A stretch of 64,000 nt of DNA from Prostheceraeus crozeri (taxonomy: Eukaryota; Platyhelminthes; Polycladida; Euryleptidae), in the NCBI GenBank assembly GCA_907163375.1, contig CAJQUW010006287.1, positions 1 to 64,000 on the forward strand. Reading direction: 5' to 3'. The position numbers were made by a program, and so were the translations under genes. Under the pieces are notes generated by a model. The model made no database searches, was not told where the DNA came from, and worked only from the letters and a program-made list of their open reading frames with translations. Below are positions 11,601 to 24,385 of the stretch, one piece after another; position 1 is the first letter of the stretch, and the number at the start of each line of letters is the position of its first letter.

Positions 11601-14550
11601 GCGGGTATTTGTAGGAATGTAATTCAACATACTCCGATAGGAAAAGCCTGGACTGATTGGAAAGCAAGGCTCAGTTATTGCGGGTATTAGTAGGAATGCA
11701 ATTCAACATACTCCGATAGGAAAGGTCTGGACTGATTGGAAAGCAAGGCTCAGTTATTGCGGGTATTAGTAGGAATGCAATTCAACATACTCCGATAGGA
11801 AAAGCCTGGACTGATTGGAAAGCAAGGCTCAGTTATTGCGGGTATTAGTAGGAATGCAATTCAACATACTCCGATAGGGAAAGGTCTGGACTGATTGGAA
11901 AGCAAGGCTCAGTTATTGCGGGCATTACTAGCAATGCAATTCAACATACTCCGATAGGAAAAGCCTGGACTGATTGGAAAGCAAGGCTCAGTTATTGCGG
12001 GTATTAGTAGGAATGCAATTCAACATACTCCGATAGGAAAAGCCTGGACTGATTGGAAAGCAAGGCTCAGTTATTGCGGGTATTAGTAGGAATGTAGTTC
12101 AATATACTCCGATAGGGAAAAGCCTGGACTGATTGGAAAGCAAGGCTCAGTTATTGCGGGTATTAGTAGGAATGTAATTCAACATACTCCGATAGGAAAA
12201 GCCTGGACTGATTGGAAAGCAAGGCTCAGTTATTGCGGGCATTAGTAGGAATGCAATTCAACATACTCCGATAGGAAAATCCTGGACTGATTGGAAAGCA
12301 AGGCTCAGTTATTGCGGGTATTACTAGGAATGTAATTCAACATACTCCGATAGGGAAAAGCCTGGACTGATTGGAAAGCAAGGCTCAGTTATTGCGGGTA
12401 TTAGTAGGAATGCAATTCAACATACTCCGATAGGAAAAGCCTGGACTGATTGGAAAGCAAGGCTCAGTTATTGCGGGTATTAGTAGGAATGCAATTCAAC
12501 ATACTCCGATAGGAAAGGTCTGGACTGATTGGAAAGCAAGGCTCAGTTATTGCGGGTATTAGTAGGAATGCAATTCAACATACTCCGATAGGAAAAGTCT
12601 GGACTGATTGGAAAGCAAGGCTCAGTTATTGCGGGTATTAGTAGGAATGCAATTCAACATACTCCGATAGGAAAAGCCACGACTGATTGGAAAGCAAGGC
12701 TCAGTTATTGCGGGTATTTGTAGGAATGTAATTCAACATACTCCGATAGGAAAAGCCTGGACTGATTGGAAAGCAAGGCTCAGTTATTGCGGGTATTAGT
12801 AGGAATGCAATTCAACATACTCCGATAGGAAAAGCCTGGACTGATTGGAAAGCAAGGCTCAGTTATTGCGGGTATTAGTAGGAATGCAATTCAACATACT
12901 CCGATAGGAAAGGTCTGGACTGATTGGAAAGCAAGGCTCAGTTATTGCGGGTATTAGTAGGAATGCAATTCAACATACTCCGATAGGAAAAGTCTGGACT
13001 GATTGGAAAGCAAGGCTCAGTTATTGCGGGTATTAGTAGGAATGCAATTCAACATACTCCGATAGGAAAAGCCTGGACTGATTGGAAAGCAAGGCTCAGT
13101 TATTGCGGGTATTAGTAGGAATGCAATTCAACATACTCCGATAGGAAAAGCCTGGACTGATTGGAAAGCAAGGCTCAGTTATTGCGGGTATTACGAGTAG
13201 TAGGAATGTAATTCAACATACTCCGATAGGGAAAAGCCTGGACTGATTGGAAAGCAAGGCTCAGTTATTGCGGGCATTAGTAGTAATGTAATTCAACATA
13301 CTCCGATAGGAAAAGCCTGGACTGATTGGAAAGCAAGGCTCAGTTATTGCGGGTATTAGTAGGAATGCAATTCAACATACTCCGATAGGAAAAGCCTGGA
13401 CTGATTGGAAAGCAAGGCTCAGTTATTGCGGGTATTAGTAGGAATGTAATTCAACATACTCCGATAGGAAAAGCCTGGACTGATTGGAAAGCAAGGCTCA
13501 GTTATTGCGGGTATTACGAGTAGTAGGAATGTAATTCAACATACTCCGATAGGGAAAAGCCTGGACTGATTGGAAAGCAAGGCTCAGTTATTGCGGGTAT
13601 TAGTAGGAATGTAATTCAACATACTCCGATAGGAAAAGCCTGGACTGATTGGAAAGCGAGGCTCAGTTATTGCGGGTATTAGTAGGAATGCAATTCAACA
13701 TACTCCGATAGGAAAGGTCTGGACTGATTGGAAAGCAAGGCTCAGTTATTGCGGGTATTAGTAGGAATGTAATTCAACATACTCCGATAGGAAAAGCCTG
13801 GACTGATTGGAAAGCAAGGCTCAGTTATTGCGGGTATTAGTAGGAATGCAATTCAATATACTCCGATAGGAAAAGCCTGGACTGATTGGAAAGCAAGGCT
13901 CAGTTATTGCGGGTATCTGTAGGAATGTAATTCAACACACTCCGATAGGAAAAGCCTGGACTGATTGGAAAGCAAGGCTCAGTTATTGCGGGTATTAGTA
14001 GTAATGTAATTCAACATACTCCGATAGGAAAAGCCTGGACTGATTGGAAAGCAAGGCTCAGTTATTGCGGGTATTAGTAGGAATGCAATTAAACATACTC
14101 CGATAGGGAAAAGCCTGGACAAGGCTCAGTTATTGCGGGCATTAGTAGGAATGTAATTCAACATACTCCGATAGGAAAAGCCTGGACTGATTGGAAAGCA
14201 AGGCTCAGTTATTGCGGGTATTAGTAGGAATGTAATTCAACATATTCCGATAGGAAAGGTCTGGACTGATTGGAAAGCAAGGCTCAGTTATTGCGGGCAT
14301 TAGTAGGAATGCAATTCAACATACTCCGATAGGAAAATCCTGGACTGATTGGAAAGCAAGGCTCAGTTATTGCGGGAATCTGTAGGAAGGCAATTCAGCA
14401 TACTCCGATAGGAAAAGCCTGGACTGATTGGAATGCAAGGCTCAGTTATTGCGGGTATTACCAGGAATGCAATTCAGCATACTCCGATAGGAAAAGCCTG
14501 GACTGATTGGAAAGCAAGGCTCAGTTATTGCGGGTATTAGTAGGAATGCA
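5669..14550. repeat. Satellite array, 79-bp unit, about 112 copies
   Basis: The unit begins GGAAAAGCCTGGACTGATTG, passes through AAGGCTCAGTTATTGCGGG and ends near CATACTCCGATA. Length divided by unit gives about 112 copies, head to tail and without foreign insertions. Recurrent variants help track its history: GTAATTC for GCAATTC, CACACTCC for CATACTCC, GGTCTGG for AAGCCTGG, a six-base expansion reading TTACGAGTAGTAGG, and a shortened monomer reading GCCTGGACAAGGCTC. Rare variants recur at a spacing of about 2,423-2,430 bp (for example 6471/8894 and 7801/10231), so a block of about 31 monomers was duplicated as a unit. 79 is not a multiple of three and the unit carries stops, so it is not coding. 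Confidence 0.97.
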
Positions 14551-15291
14551 GTATGAAAGGAAAGCAATATCTGGTATGTATGCTCACTATGCGAGCAGGA
14601 TGCCCGCGCATTTTCGGAGGATAATTTCCAGACTCATTTATAATCCCAATTTACCCAAATTCAGCCAACATTTCGGCTTGATTGACCTAACAGAGGAAAA
14701 ATGTTGGAAGAAAGAACAGCTGGGCTGTATTCGGCAATCAGTGACGCAATGACAGAGAGTCTACCAACAGAAAGGAATCATTCAGAGGACACTCCTATTT
14801 GCAGATAAAAAGCAAAAGTCGAAACATAGCACACTACATTCTGAAGAGAACATGAAAATATACAGGAGCGAGTGCAATTAATATCAAAAGGCGGTGCGAG
14901 CCGATATGAAATGTGGCTGCAGGAGAAATAACGATTGATTGAGCAGAGTGTGCAGAAGCAGACACACGCTAAGCATGCCTGCTGATCAGAGATATCAATA
15001 CAAAATAGGAATCGAAGCAACTATTTGCTAAAGGTCGCGATGAACACCTGTTCCAGACATCCGAAGAGACCAAGGAGAGATGGACTGTATAATGCCCAGC
15101 AGGGGTGCGGAGTCGGAGTGAGAGTCCCCCGGACTCCGGCCTATAACTAGACCCGAAGTAAAATACAAGAAAATTATCTATTCTCGTGCACAGCTGTCAC
15201 TGTCAACTTTCTCCGTCAAACAAAAGTACAGAGACATAGGCAGCAGTACATCCAAAGCTTGTAATAGTTGAGGGAATGAACCGTGATAGTG
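14551..15291. other. Spacer between the satellite and the inverted-repeat element
   Basis: No gene recognised. A frame at 14507-14752 begins inside the last satellite monomers and continues into unique sequence without a known domain. GGAGTC-rich words at about 15106-15140 resemble words at about 21620-21665, on the far side of the next element. This may be coincidence or an older repeat that the element interrupted. Confidence 0.45.
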
Positions 15292-15817
15292 CCCTAGATG
15301 CCCGTTTTTGGATAAAACATGCATGATGCATGTATCACGGATAAATCCTATCAAGAAATTTCATTCCTTATTAAATAAAATGGTCTTTTTTGGTGTAGAT
15401 ATAACTATATTAATAATATTTAGCATTGTAAAGAGTGGGAAATGTATATAAAAATTACTCTGAATAGTAATTTGGAATTGTACATGGTAAAAACATCGAT
15501 GATCCATGAACGTGGATAAAATACATAATTAAAAGAGCGTTTCCTGTAGAGAAGAATTGTCCATTTGAGTTAGATACCGACTTTACTAATAATATTGATG
15601 CTGTAAGAAGTAACAAATGCATTTAAATTACTCAAAGAATCGCTCATGGATAAAACATCGATGATCCATGGATATCGACATATGAAACATGTATAGGGCC
15701 TATACGACATATGAAATATGCATGTCTACCATTATTTCGAGTGTTTTATATATGCCCTTTATATTTGATGAAATGGTGTGCATAAAAAAGATATTCAGGT
15801 GACTTCATCACTTCTCT

Positions 15818-15875
15818 CTCTTTCTCACTCACTCACTCGTTCCTCTTTTCTTCTTCTTCTTCTACTCATTTTTCA
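15818..15875. repeat. Polypyrimidine (CT/CTT) low-complexity tract
   Basis: A run of CT, CACT and CTT units inside the large inverted-repeat element, seen directly. Confidence 0.75.
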
Positions 15876-17631
15876 TCATCTTTCACATTCACTACATGTA
15901 CACTGTAGCTACAATAGCAACAACATTAGTCAATGCTGACGAACAGGTCAACAATATTAGGCCTACACATGACATATATTTTCAATATTAAGCAATTCTA
16001 TCGGCACACACTTTTCTTCTCAAATTGAAGCATTTATTGAAGTTTCTAAGTTCCACACCGTGCCCATCAGCAAGTCGACTTTGATCAGTTTGCTCGTGTG
16101 TTCGCTAAATTACTTAGCTAGTAATTTGCAAAACTTATGATATTAAATCAGCATGTAACTGAAGCAAACAATTGCATAAGTGTCTCGCTCAGTCTGCGTA
16201 ATCGTATCTCGCTTCTATAACTTTCCGTCACTATATTAAGGAAATTCGCCACGCGCACGCAGCTGAGGAAGTTCGGCCACATTGTTGGCAGCCTGGTCGT
16301 GGCCGCATTCGTGAGCCATGAGAGGTCGATAATATTCTCTCGCTGGGAACTGTTGATACCTGTGACTCAGCGTCCCTGCTTAATAATTATTGTCCACCCA
16401 TCACGTGGGACCACAGAATTAAATATTTTGTTTATCTGCTTCGGTTGCTAGAAGTGTGATTAATACGAAATGGACGGCACATTGAGGAACCTATTAGGTG
16501 CGCAAAAAGGAATTCCTAATACCTTACAGAGATAGGAAAAAAAGTCGTGCGTCGCTTGCGGATTAATGTGAGTTCCAGCAAAGTGCTTCAATTACCGAAA
16601 TTCCTTCAGATTCGAAGAATTCAGATCATTGCCCACAAGTTTTCTCCATAATGTTGACCCTTCCGATCATTATTAAAGAAAGTAGCAGGCGTACGAAAAT
16701 TAGTTCACTTGATGATTTCACATCGTCTCCTCGGCATTGCTCACTGTATAGTGCATACATTGAATCGAAGCCAGGCATCGATGTGTGTTTTGGTGTGTGC
16801 GACGTGATATCACAGCATGGACGCATCTCTCACTGGCTCTGTTTTCCTTTGCTGACAGCTTATTGTTTGCCATTTCCAATAGCAAGCGATACACGAATTT
16901 TCCATTCGAGAAGGAGCAAGTTGTCTAATTCTGTGCCATTTCCATATAAGGTTACGTATAACTCTCCTTTCTAGGAAACCGAAGCGCCGCGCGCGCAGAT
17001 GAATCTAATTCTGTGCGTGGGACAGAAAGCTGCGCAAAGCGCAATAGCTTGTGCGCTCTTCGGTCTCGTGCTCTTCGAACCCGTGTTAACTGCTTAATAT
17101 TACAAAAGTCAGCGCATCAAGTTCTACTTACACACCTTTATTTATTCATCGTCGGATCGTCTACGTTTTTTCATTATCTTACTTAGTTTTCATGCACAAC
17201 ATGGAGCACAATTCGAAAATGAACACTCGCAGGTAGTCAGTGAGTTCTTCCACTCAATGAAGCCATCAAGTTCCCTTGATTTGTGCATCAGAATTAAAAA
17301 TTCATCTCTTGGATCAAACCGCAGAAAAAGGGTAAGCTTCTAATTGTTTCCAAATTTATTTTGTCAACTTACAGCATTTAACTGCAAGTCTAGGTACATG
17401 TATTTGGAAATCCCGAAAACAAAATCAAAGGAAAGATTTGGTCATATGATACAATCGATAAATCAAAAGTTGGTTTATTGACCATGAACACGTAGAGACA
17501 TTTCTATGACTATACTGCTATCTCCTCTATTAATTTTGCAAATACTAGATACTGCAATACTTTGAAAGCTACTAGCGTCATACTTAATTTAATTTACTGG
17601 CAACAACAAAATATCTCAATTCCTCTCGCTT

Positions 17632-17713
17632 CCTCTTAGCAGCACATTTTGGGAATCCTTTATTTACACATAAATATCATAGCTATCAAGAACTCCTAAA
17701 ATGTGCTAAGAGG
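17632..17713. repeat. Inverted repeat with arms CCTCTTAG...CACATTTT
   Basis: The left arm at about 17632-17651 and the right arm at about 17694-17713 are reverse complements apart from a three-base bulge and one mismatch. They enclose about 42 bases. It lies next to a second, stronger hairpin inside the 15.3-21.2 kb element. It may be the end pair of a tiny nested MITE or an RNA stem. Confidence 0.5.
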
Positions 17714-17726
17714 AATTCTTAGCATA

Positions 17727-17809
17727 TTGAATTCAAAGTGAATAAGTCTTGGGCATGTGACATCATTTGTGTGATGGAAAAAAATAAGACCTATTCACTT
17801 TGAATTCAA
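17727..17809. repeat. Near-perfect 24-bp hairpin
   Basis: Arms at 17727-17750 and 17786-17809 are reverse complements with one mismatch. Each includes TTGAATTCAAAGTGAATA, and the loop is about 35 nt. The 83-nt stem-loop is of pre-miRNA size, but it could equally be a young palindromic insertion. No expression evidence is available. Confidence 0.6.
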
Positions 17810-20800
17810 CATGAGAATGTGCATGCATATCAGTTTTCACGACGACGTTTCTCGTTGAAAAATCGATCAAAGGTTGATTCTGTCGTGAAAAGAATCATAA
17901 TCAAATGGTAATATATTGAAATGGTAATACACTGCTTTTAAATTCGTAATTTCTGATTGCTTTGAAAATAGCACAAAAATCTGGGCATGTTGAGACAAAA
18001 TAGTTGCATGCTAGAAACTATGAGCATGAAATAACTTAAATTAACGCATTAAAACCATTTCAATTTAGCACTTCAATAGTAGGCTATACTTCTGCTATGG
18101 CATCAATATTTGGATGACAAATAATTAAAAAAAAATTTGAAACAATTGAACATGGTATAAGGCATAAAAAATCTATTCCAGGACTACAAAAAGTTTAGAT
18201 GGAGAATATTTTTATCAATGTGGACAAACTATTGAGCTATTCGATATCTGCTTAAGTTATACAATTTAATCTTGTTTCTGAAAAATGGATTCATCAAGGA
18301 AGCTTGTTTAAATAGGTCACTATTTCCATTTCATAAATATTGAACTGAAAACCTGTAGCTAACGCCCATGATATTCAATTAATTTTTTAAGAATCGCTAC
18401 ATTTAGAAAATGATATCAATTTGATATTTCGAGTAGTTTAAGAAAAATGATCAAGCACACAAAAGGCATAGATGCTACACGACGGACTGCACACTGTAAT
18501 AAAGATCAGTTATGCGTTGCAGTCCAACAATAGGTTTAGTTTTGCAAAATCAATTATTTTTCATGCCTTACGATTAATATAAAACAATCGAAGTACAAAC
18601 TCATTGCCACTCTTTTATATCAATTTGTGTTTACTTATTACAAATTATGCATCGCACTTTTCATATCATCGTAGGCCTAGTTATTATGGTCACATGTTAG
18701 TTGTAGGCCCGCATGTCACCATGAATACCTGAAGAGATGCTGTCATATAAAACGGTAGACAAGATGACATTATGTGTGTGTTTGCAGATTGTGATTTTAA
18801 CAAAATGAAATTACATGTACGGTGTTAATATTATAGAAAATTCAAGCATTCCTGACTATCTTCATCTCACGAACGATTGACAGGCGGTCGGCAATAGGCT
18901 ATACTCCGTTTTTATTTGCAGATTGCATTTTTGTAAAAACAGTTACCGGTACTTGAATATCAAAATAAAATTATTAATAGATACTACAAACATTGATTAA
19001 AAAATAATTCATAAATTGTTAATGATCACAATTCAACCACTCCTGAATATCTTCATTTGCTATCAAAATTCCTAAGAATAATATCGCTTGCCACATTGTC
19101 AGAGATGAAATGAGTCAAAAGCAGTTTTCTTAATAGTCTTTACTACAACACCTAAAATTACTATAAATGATTTCTCTTCTAAACTTTAGTTGGCCTACCT
19201 ATAGAATGTTAATTAAGATTAGTTAAGTATGATAATTCTAGCTGCTCTGCACATCAGCACAAAATTTGTCTTCTTTTTACAGGTGCTTATTGCTGAGGCT
19301 GCACAAACTCGTCGTATCTGTGCATCAATGACTCAATACCTGACCTACGCTCGGCTGTTTTTTCGTCTTGTCTTGTGAGCTAATTAACCCCGAAATACTG
19401 GAATTATTATTTACCCATAAATCTCTCATATATTCGCAACGTCCCACCGATCATCAGATTCGGACAAACGTCTTGTGGTCCAACTGAAGATGTTTGTTTC
19501 AGTGACCTCGTATCATCGCTTCAAACTTCATAGTACTAGTGATTGTTTCTTCTCCGTTGAACTGTAAATTTTTCGTGACATCACCTCTATTCTTAAAAAT
19601 GTGATGATGACGTCGCGACGGTGTTCGACTCGAAATGACAGTGTTTCAGATGACGTGAAATACGCATTCGGACTGTGGGCATGTTTTCTGGTTGGAAGGA
19701 TTTTCAAATGAAGGATGATCAAATCCGGAAAGAGAAATTTTCTTTATGTTGATAACAGTGATTTTCATCAAAATTATTTGTATCTGATCGTTCGATGTGT
19801 GCTACTATATGAACGTCATCCTATACGGTGGTAAAACTTTGTGCATTTTCTAAATACGTATGGAAAATTTTATTTCTGAAGGATATCCATTCCTTCTGCT
19901 GTTTACTTGGGAGAGCAGGCTCAGTTTTTGTAATCTCTATGAATGCTATCGCACAAAGGATAATTTTAGCAAGAATAATTATTTTACCAAATGTAGGTCT
20001 AACAAATATTTTCTTACACGATTACTATTGTGCGGAAAATCAATCATGCTTGAAATTTGAATTAAGAACAAAAGAATACACTTCAATCTACAGCGTTATA
20101 TTCGGTATAGCTCAAAGGGAAGAAGCGTACCGTGCCATAACATATTTGCTCCAGAAGAAAACTCCATAAGCTGAATGAGTGATCAATCGTTTCTTATTAT
20201 GATTTCAAATATCTTTCAACTAAATTTCTCAATAAACTGTCATGGCACCCTTCCGGTCGACAATGCTGCATCAAGAAAATATATAAAGAATATTTCAGAG
20301 TAACATCTTCCGAATAATCGCTTGCACTGCCATTTTAATCGTTTTAAAACATTTCTAGAAAATACACTTCTCTGATAGCTTTTAGAATTATAATTTGTTA
20401 TTCGATCAGAGTCTTTTTTGAAAAATACCTTATTTTACTAATTACAAATGACATGTAAAAGCTCTTCTTTCTAATTTTTTATTCCATAAATTCATTAGAA
20501 CTGTTTTTTGAATCGGAGATTGAAAACTGTGTTAGAGACTGATTCATTTGCGTTTCATTAATTCACGTTGTGCATGAATTTTCCTTGTGTCTTCAATACA
20601 TTGCTATAAACATGATGTTGATTTTATACACGGTTATTTAATTTGCATTTGAATGTCTCTGTGACATGTGCAATTTTATATCGAAGATAATGTATGGCCT
20701 TTGCGCCACATCTATGCTGGAGTGACTGGAATTTGCCAGGGATGTAATGAATGTATTTCAATTTGTAAAGTAAGTTCTGCATGTTCGTAAATTTTACAAT

Positions 20801-20956
20801 GTTGTATTCATGCAACATGTAGAATTCATCACTCCACGACAAAAATGTGCTATAAACTTACAATACAGATTGTACAATGATACTAGCATCCCTGGTTAAT
20901 TTCATCTATTCGATGGTAAAATTATAGATGTCAGATGATTAAATCATTGATATTTC

Positions 20957-21172
20957 ATTGACAAAACATGCATGTCTCATAGATATAACATGCATGTCTC
21001 ATACATATAACATGGATGTCTCATGGAAAAAACATGCATGAAAATCATGCATGGCCATGTATGATGCATGCATGATCATGTATGAAACATGCATGGTCAT
21101 GCATGAATCATACATGATCATGCATGAATCATGTATGATCATGCATGGGAATCATGCATGTTTTATCCAAAA
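20957..21172. repeat. Subterminal ATGCATG palindrome cluster
   Basis: The sequence is built from repeated ACATGCATG, GATCATGCATG and TCATACATGATC words, many of them self-complementary. It lies directly inside the right inverted repeat of the 5.9-kb element. Sparser copies of the same words lie inside the left end, in mirror orientation. Confidence 0.8.
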
Positions 21173-21186
21173 ACGGGCATCCAGGG

Positions 21187-22780
21187 TGAAAAAGGATTGT
21201 CTTTTCACTCGGTGATTTAGTAGAGAAGACAGGCCTTCCTAGCCTCGATCACACCTACCCACCAAAGGCCACATCACAGACAAACATGAAATGCTAGTTT
21301 GTTTGAGAACATTACCTCTTACCCTAACGTTAATCGTGTGTCATGGCTCCTCCAAAGTGCATATTGAAATCGAAAGTGCACTCATATTTTTGAAGAAGGG
21401 GATACTTTCCTGTCTGGTAGAGACTGGAGAAAAACCATGTGAAGCACACATCAGCAAGATGGGAGAAGCCGAGTCGCATGCATCCAACTTAAAGCGACAT
21501 TTGATAAACTTTGATAGAAAATGATTGATAATTGGTGCAGCAGTGATCACTAAAAATAGGTTCAGGTAAGCCTATAATGAAGGCTACCGGTTTTTTTAAA
21601 AAACTAGGCTATATATGCTTGCCACCCGGAGTCAGTCGGAGTCCTATCAAAAGCCGGAGTCCTATCAAAATGATCATCCCTATCATCATATCATCCCTGC
21701 TGCCGAGACCTGTATATGTGTAATATTTGGAAGGTCTTACTTCCAAATATACGTATGTACCTGAAGGAGGTACCAAAACCAGAAACCGTGGCGGCAACCG
21801 TGCCTCGCGAATACGGTAATAAATTCAACTTAGTTTTAGAAATCTCCTAAGATAACTAGCACCTGGAGCTGAACCGCTTTGGATCCTTGAACCACAATAT
21901 AACCCGAATTATGTGAAGATTATTTTTAAAGAAATTAGGTAAGATAGAATTTATTCAATAGCATTACAAGATTTTCTCATTTCCAAGAAAACGGACTCGA
22001 CGACACTACCTTACCGGTATAGATTTCACTGTCCTTGTGAACCGGTTCATGCAAACTCCCCGAAGGAAAGACACTTACCAAGTTCACAAGTTCAATCGAA
22101 ATCAACTATGAGTTCTTCAAAAGCTCCGAGTGCGTCTTGTGTCAGGGTTAGAAATATTACAGTCTTTATATAGTGTTAGTTTCACTGCACCATTAATTCA
22201 CAGGAATATATTTTCTTGATAGTACGCAACTCCTCTCCGTTTCCTGACAGGGGATTGGCAGTCGGAAATTACGTTCTTGCCATTTTCCGTGGGCCCCATG
22301 GCTTGATCTCGCGGAATCCATTATTTCCATTAAATGATCTGACAGGCCTCGCTCTTGGCTAATTTCCGTTTCCACTCGATCCGTGTAATTTCGAATTACC
22401 CAACAGTGTTGTTGCAGTTATATTTCCTCTGTGACCATTCGAACCGGCAGCGCCCTTCGACCAAATGAATGCAAAGTTGAAGTTTAATTATGCACTCGAA
22501 TGATTCTCCTGGTCCACTTTCAATTTACTAGGCAGTTTAAAAACCTTTAATTTTCAATTTAACTTATAAGCGTTATTTAGCTTGTAGAATATATTTTCAT
22601 TTATTTTTACTTATGATACTATCACATTATCTTTATGATTTATATATTTTACATTCTGTGTGGCAAGGGGAGCTTAAATATTATTATTAATTTCTTGCTA
22701 TATATTTCTCACTTCAATTTATCGTCTAGTGATACTTTTCACGAATAGAAGATCTGTCCTAGGTTACATATGTAGACGTA
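21187..22780. other. Intergenic sequence, nothing recognised
   Basis: No coding similarity, RNA gene or paired repeats could be supported. Short frames at 21291-21550, 21609-21797 and 22193-22375 overlap on opposite strands and lack domains. Confidence 0.5.
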
Positions 22781-22784
22781 TGAT

Positions 22785-24385
22785 TATGACAACACAGTAG
22801 TGACGGAACTTAAAGACATGACACTCCAAGACGACGATAGGAATGGCGATACCCGAGTGTCAAGTCGAAACAGCGATCAAGAAACTAAATCCACACAAGG
22901 CTCCAATGCTCCCGGTACAGTTGGCATCACAGGGAAGATGCTACATGCAGGTAGAATGGAATTGGCAAAAGAGCTGCTAATTATATACAATCAAGCATAG
23001 TCTGAAGAAAAAGTTCCTGGTGAAATGAACAAGTCGGTTATAGTGACTCCAAAGAAATAGTGTCGGTTATAGTGTCGGCCAAAGAAAGGAGATCTAAGCA
23101 TCTGCAGCAACTACCTCATATTGTCTCTGATAAGCCACGTGTGCAGTGTTCTAGCTTATTGATCATCCTATAGCGTCTGAAAGCTTCTGTCGAACCATTC
23201 CTGGTAAACGAAAAGAACAAACCGGGTTCCGTAGAGACAGCAGTACTGTGCAACAGATCCTTGCTGATGGTCTGCTTCATCGATTTCTCTAAGGCTTTTG
23301 GTAACATTCGCATGACGCCATATGGGAGGTACTGAAATCATACGGAGTGGATGCTAAAATTAACCACATTTCGAAGAGCATGTACTACAGCGCCAAGACT
23401 GGAGCTAGGCTAGGAAATGAAGCTGGTGACTGGTTCATACAAGGATTCCAGACAGGGCGATACCCTGTGACTTGTTATTTTGCTTTGTATACCTGGAACG
23501 TATTATAATAATGCGGCAGGGGTGTCAATTCAGGGACGGTCTATTAGCACCCCAAGCCTTGCCGGTGATACAGTACTTTCGGATGAAAGTTGGTGTTAGC
23601 TGGAGAACAACCTAAACCTCGTTTCTTCAGATGCAGGAAGATGTGGCCGCAAGATCAACACTGATAAAACAAAGGAATTAGTGATAGTGGAAACAAGTAA
23701 AAAAAGCACAGCTTTCGATCAACATTGCAATCGAAGCAGTCCACATGTTCATCTATCTTGGAATCACGATAGAAAGAGAGGGGTGTGCAATGAAATTCGT
23801 CAGCGCATTGGCATGGCATTCAGGACGTTATCAGGTTTTGTAAAAATTATGGAGGAGTCACGTGATTAACACAAGAACTATAATGCACAGTGTTGGAAGC
23901 GTGCATTATAGCGTGTTTCTAGCGTGCTGATGCTTACTTCGGAAACGTGGACGCTGAGAAAGACGGATAAGCGGCGTCTGGATGACTGAGTTGCGGTGCT
24001 ACCAAGGGATTTGTGTTAGATGGCTTCACCGCACCAACAATTATGAAGTCCTGAGAAGAGTAGAACCAAAGTTGCAGCTTGTGTAAATAATTAATCAGCG
24101 CAGAATTGGTCTTTTCGACAACATCTACCTCATGAAAGATATTTGCCCAGTGAAGATCGTGCTGCTTGGTATCGCGAATGACAGCAGTTGTAGAGCCGAT
24201 CCATGATGTGGTGGACAGAAAGCATCAAAGGTTGGTGCGAAGTTGACCTACACACGATAGCTGCGATGACAGAGACCGGTGGAAAGCAAACGAACGTGAA
24301 CATGAAGACTTAGTCGAGGTTCATGGGAAGGAGCTTAGCAAACAGGATTTCCTAATAACTGCCACTGAAATGAACTATTCATTTC
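22785..24385 (+). mobile_element. Decayed LINE (non-LTR retrotransposon), RT and C-terminal region
   Basis: Translated pieces follow the order of a LINE reverse transcriptase in shifting frames. A peptide near 22900 reads NAPGTVGITGKML. Next comes a segment near 23190 reading PLLVNEKNRF, then a FSKAFG-like stretch near 23285, then a block at about 23655-23870 with KINTDKTKELVIVE. The C-terminal tail near 23950 resembles the LRKTDxRRLDAFEMRCYRRI motif of many invertebrate LINE proteins, followed by a NYEVLRRVEPKLQ segment. Several frameshifts and stops make it non-functional. The family is probably RTE- or Jockey-like but is not resolved. Boundaries are approximate. Confidence 0.7.

Larger units (their letters stand above)
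15292..21186. mobile_element. Large TIR element (5.9 kb) with ATGCATG subterminal repeats, no transposase seen
   Basis: The left end, CCCTAGATGCCCGTTTTTGG followed by ATAAAACATGCATGAT, is repeated inverted at the right end with one mismatch over about 36 bp. TG flanks both sides, a possible 2-bp target duplication. Inside the left end the words GGATAAAACAT and GATGATCCATG recur at about 15310, 15490 and 15645. Inside the right end a dense cluster of ATGCATG and ATCATGCATG palindromes fills about 20960-21170. Many DNA transposons carry such subterminal repeats as transposase binding sites. The 5.4-kb interior is AT-rich with only short frames (for example 16651-16974 and 19828-20169) and no known domain, so the element is non-autonomous or too decayed to classify. 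The superfamily is unknown. Confidence 0.7.

Noticed and set aside
5669-14550. CRISPR-like array
   Set aside because: Whole 79-bp units repeat with no unique spacers, and the sequence is eukaryotic. It is a satellite.
14507-14752. 81-codon frame right of the satellite
   Set aside because: It starts inside the last satellite monomers, and the unique part matches nothing recognised.
19828-20169. 113-codon plus-strand frame
   Set aside because: No domain, AT-rich composition, no splice context, and a second overlapping frame is open. Not enough to call a gene.
15292-21186. Helitron or Polinton identity for the 5.9-kb element
   Set aside because: Helitrons lack terminal inverted repeats, and no polymerase, integrase or capsid-like frames are present for a Polinton.
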